5,916 bases of DNA, taken from Gordonibacter sp036659115 (lineage in GTDB: Bacteria; Actinomycetota; Coriobacteriia; Coriobacteriales; Eggerthellaceae). The notes below the pieces were generated by a model, which was given only the letters and a program-made list of their open reading frames with translations, was not told the DNA's origin and did not search any database. The stretch lies in NCBI RefSeq assembly GCF_036659115.1, contig NZ_JAVXDF010000113.1. One strand, 5' to 3'. This document shows, in pieces, positions 5,584-5,916 of this stretch (position 1 is its first letter; each line of letters begins with the position of its first letter). The translations under genes were made by a program, and so were the position numbers.

Positions 5584-5830
5584 TCCAGCGGTTCCTTTCC
5601 CCTGCGGCCACCTTCGGCTCCTGCAACCTATCATAGCGCACCTGCAGGGCACTTCGTTTTGCTGGCGGCATTCTACCACGCGAACAGCTGCATTATGAGA
5701 GTAATTAAGATTTCATTTTTATTACTTGATCTGGTGTTATATTATCAATTGATTCCTGCTTGACCTTGCTGGATTCTTGTTGGATTTTCGCTTGAAGTCA
5801 GTCGCGCGCTCGCAGAAGGATCGTTGAAAA
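5584..5830. promoter_or_regulatory. Divergent intergenic region upstream of recQ
   Basis: For recQ, TATGAT (minus strand, 5630-5635) and TAGAAT (minus strand, 5670-5675) are possible -10 boxes, neither with a good -35. Bases 5690-5760 are markedly AT-rich compared with the rest of the window. They include AGTAAT (5700-5705) facing ATTACT (5721-5726) and a perfect 10-bp palindrome ATCAATTGAT (5744-5753). TATATT/TATTAT at 5738-5745 and TTGACC at 5760-5765 could belong to a rightward promoter, but I cannot pair them convincingly. No other gene is seen here. Confidence 0.45.
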
Positions 5831-5916
5831 GTGACCGACCAGACGACAGGAGCGCAGTCAAACTCCATCCAAAAGCGAGTCATCCCCTTGCTGCGGCCCA
5901 AACGCTATCGGCTACA
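5831..5916 (+). CDS. Possible N-terminus of an unidentified protein, cut by the window edge
   Basis: A frame opens at GTG 5831 and stays open for 28 codons to the right edge. The peptide begins T-D-Q-T-T-G-A-Q after the start and becomes basic (Q-K-R, then R-P-K-R-Y-R). An in-frame TGA at 5825 means that GTG 5831 is the first possible start of this frame. AGAAGGA at 5814-5820 ends 10 bases upstream, a slightly long spacing. A TTG at 5824 in another frame is the rival start, only three bases from the same ribosome site. Too little is present to name a family. The AT-rich upstream region and orientation away from recQ support a real gene, but only moderately. Confidence 0.4.
   Translation, partial: MTDQTTGAQSNSIQKRVIPLLRPKRYRL

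Noticed and set aside
5584..5679. Upstream start for recQ adding 32 residues
   Set aside because: The extension is Cys/Arg-rich and unlike RecQ N-termini. A ribosome site sits in front of ATG 5583, and a likely -10 box lies within the extension.

Overview
The window is high-GC and bacterial. The gene content suggests an actinobacterium of the gut Coriobacteriia (an Eggerthella/Gordonibacter-like genome). This is inferred from composition, the RecQ type and the uncharacterised membrane family, which I recall from that group; no marker gene proves it. The sequence comes from a draft assembly, because a run of exactly 100 Ns interrupts it.

Layout. Positions 1-648 (minus strand) hold most of a TetR-family transcriptional regulator whose C-terminus lies beyond the left edge. 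It has its own promoter, and an imperfect 38-bp palindrome overlaps the -10 box. Upstream on the same strand is a 320-residue polytopic membrane protein (756-1718). A divergent 299-residue membrane protein (2012-2911, plus strand) is a diverged paralogue of it. Both share the motif N-I-A-E-A-x-x-R-D-x-Q followed by M-N-x-x-A-G and a W-N-F-x-Y segment. The 293-bp region between them has a perfect 9-bp-arm inverted repeat (1848-1878) lying exactly midway between two opposing -10 elements. One dimeric regulator probably controls both genes.

Positions 2912-3477 contain no gene. They hold an array of the 8-bp unit TCGGGTAT broken by the assembly gap, then a 189-bp element bounded by 32-bp inverted repeats that resembles a MITE or an extended hairpin, then a strong GC-rich hairpin at the end of the next gene. 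The array has a GGG tract every 8 bases and so matches a G-quadruplex pattern.

Positions 3478-5583 (minus strand) encode a complete RecQ-family DNA helicase with helicase, zinc/winged-helix and HRDC parts. About 73 extra residues sit inside the zinc-binding module and contain a tandem 14-residue duplication. Positions 5584-5830 are an AT-richer divergent promoter region. A possible gene begins at 5831 on the plus strand and leaves the window.

The best candidate for an undescribed system is the left half: a TetR regulator next to two divergent paralogous membrane proteins of unknown function under a shared palindromic control site. The G-quadruplex-type octamer array close to a recQ with an unusual zinc-module insertion is the second point of interest; a functional link between array and helicase is speculation.
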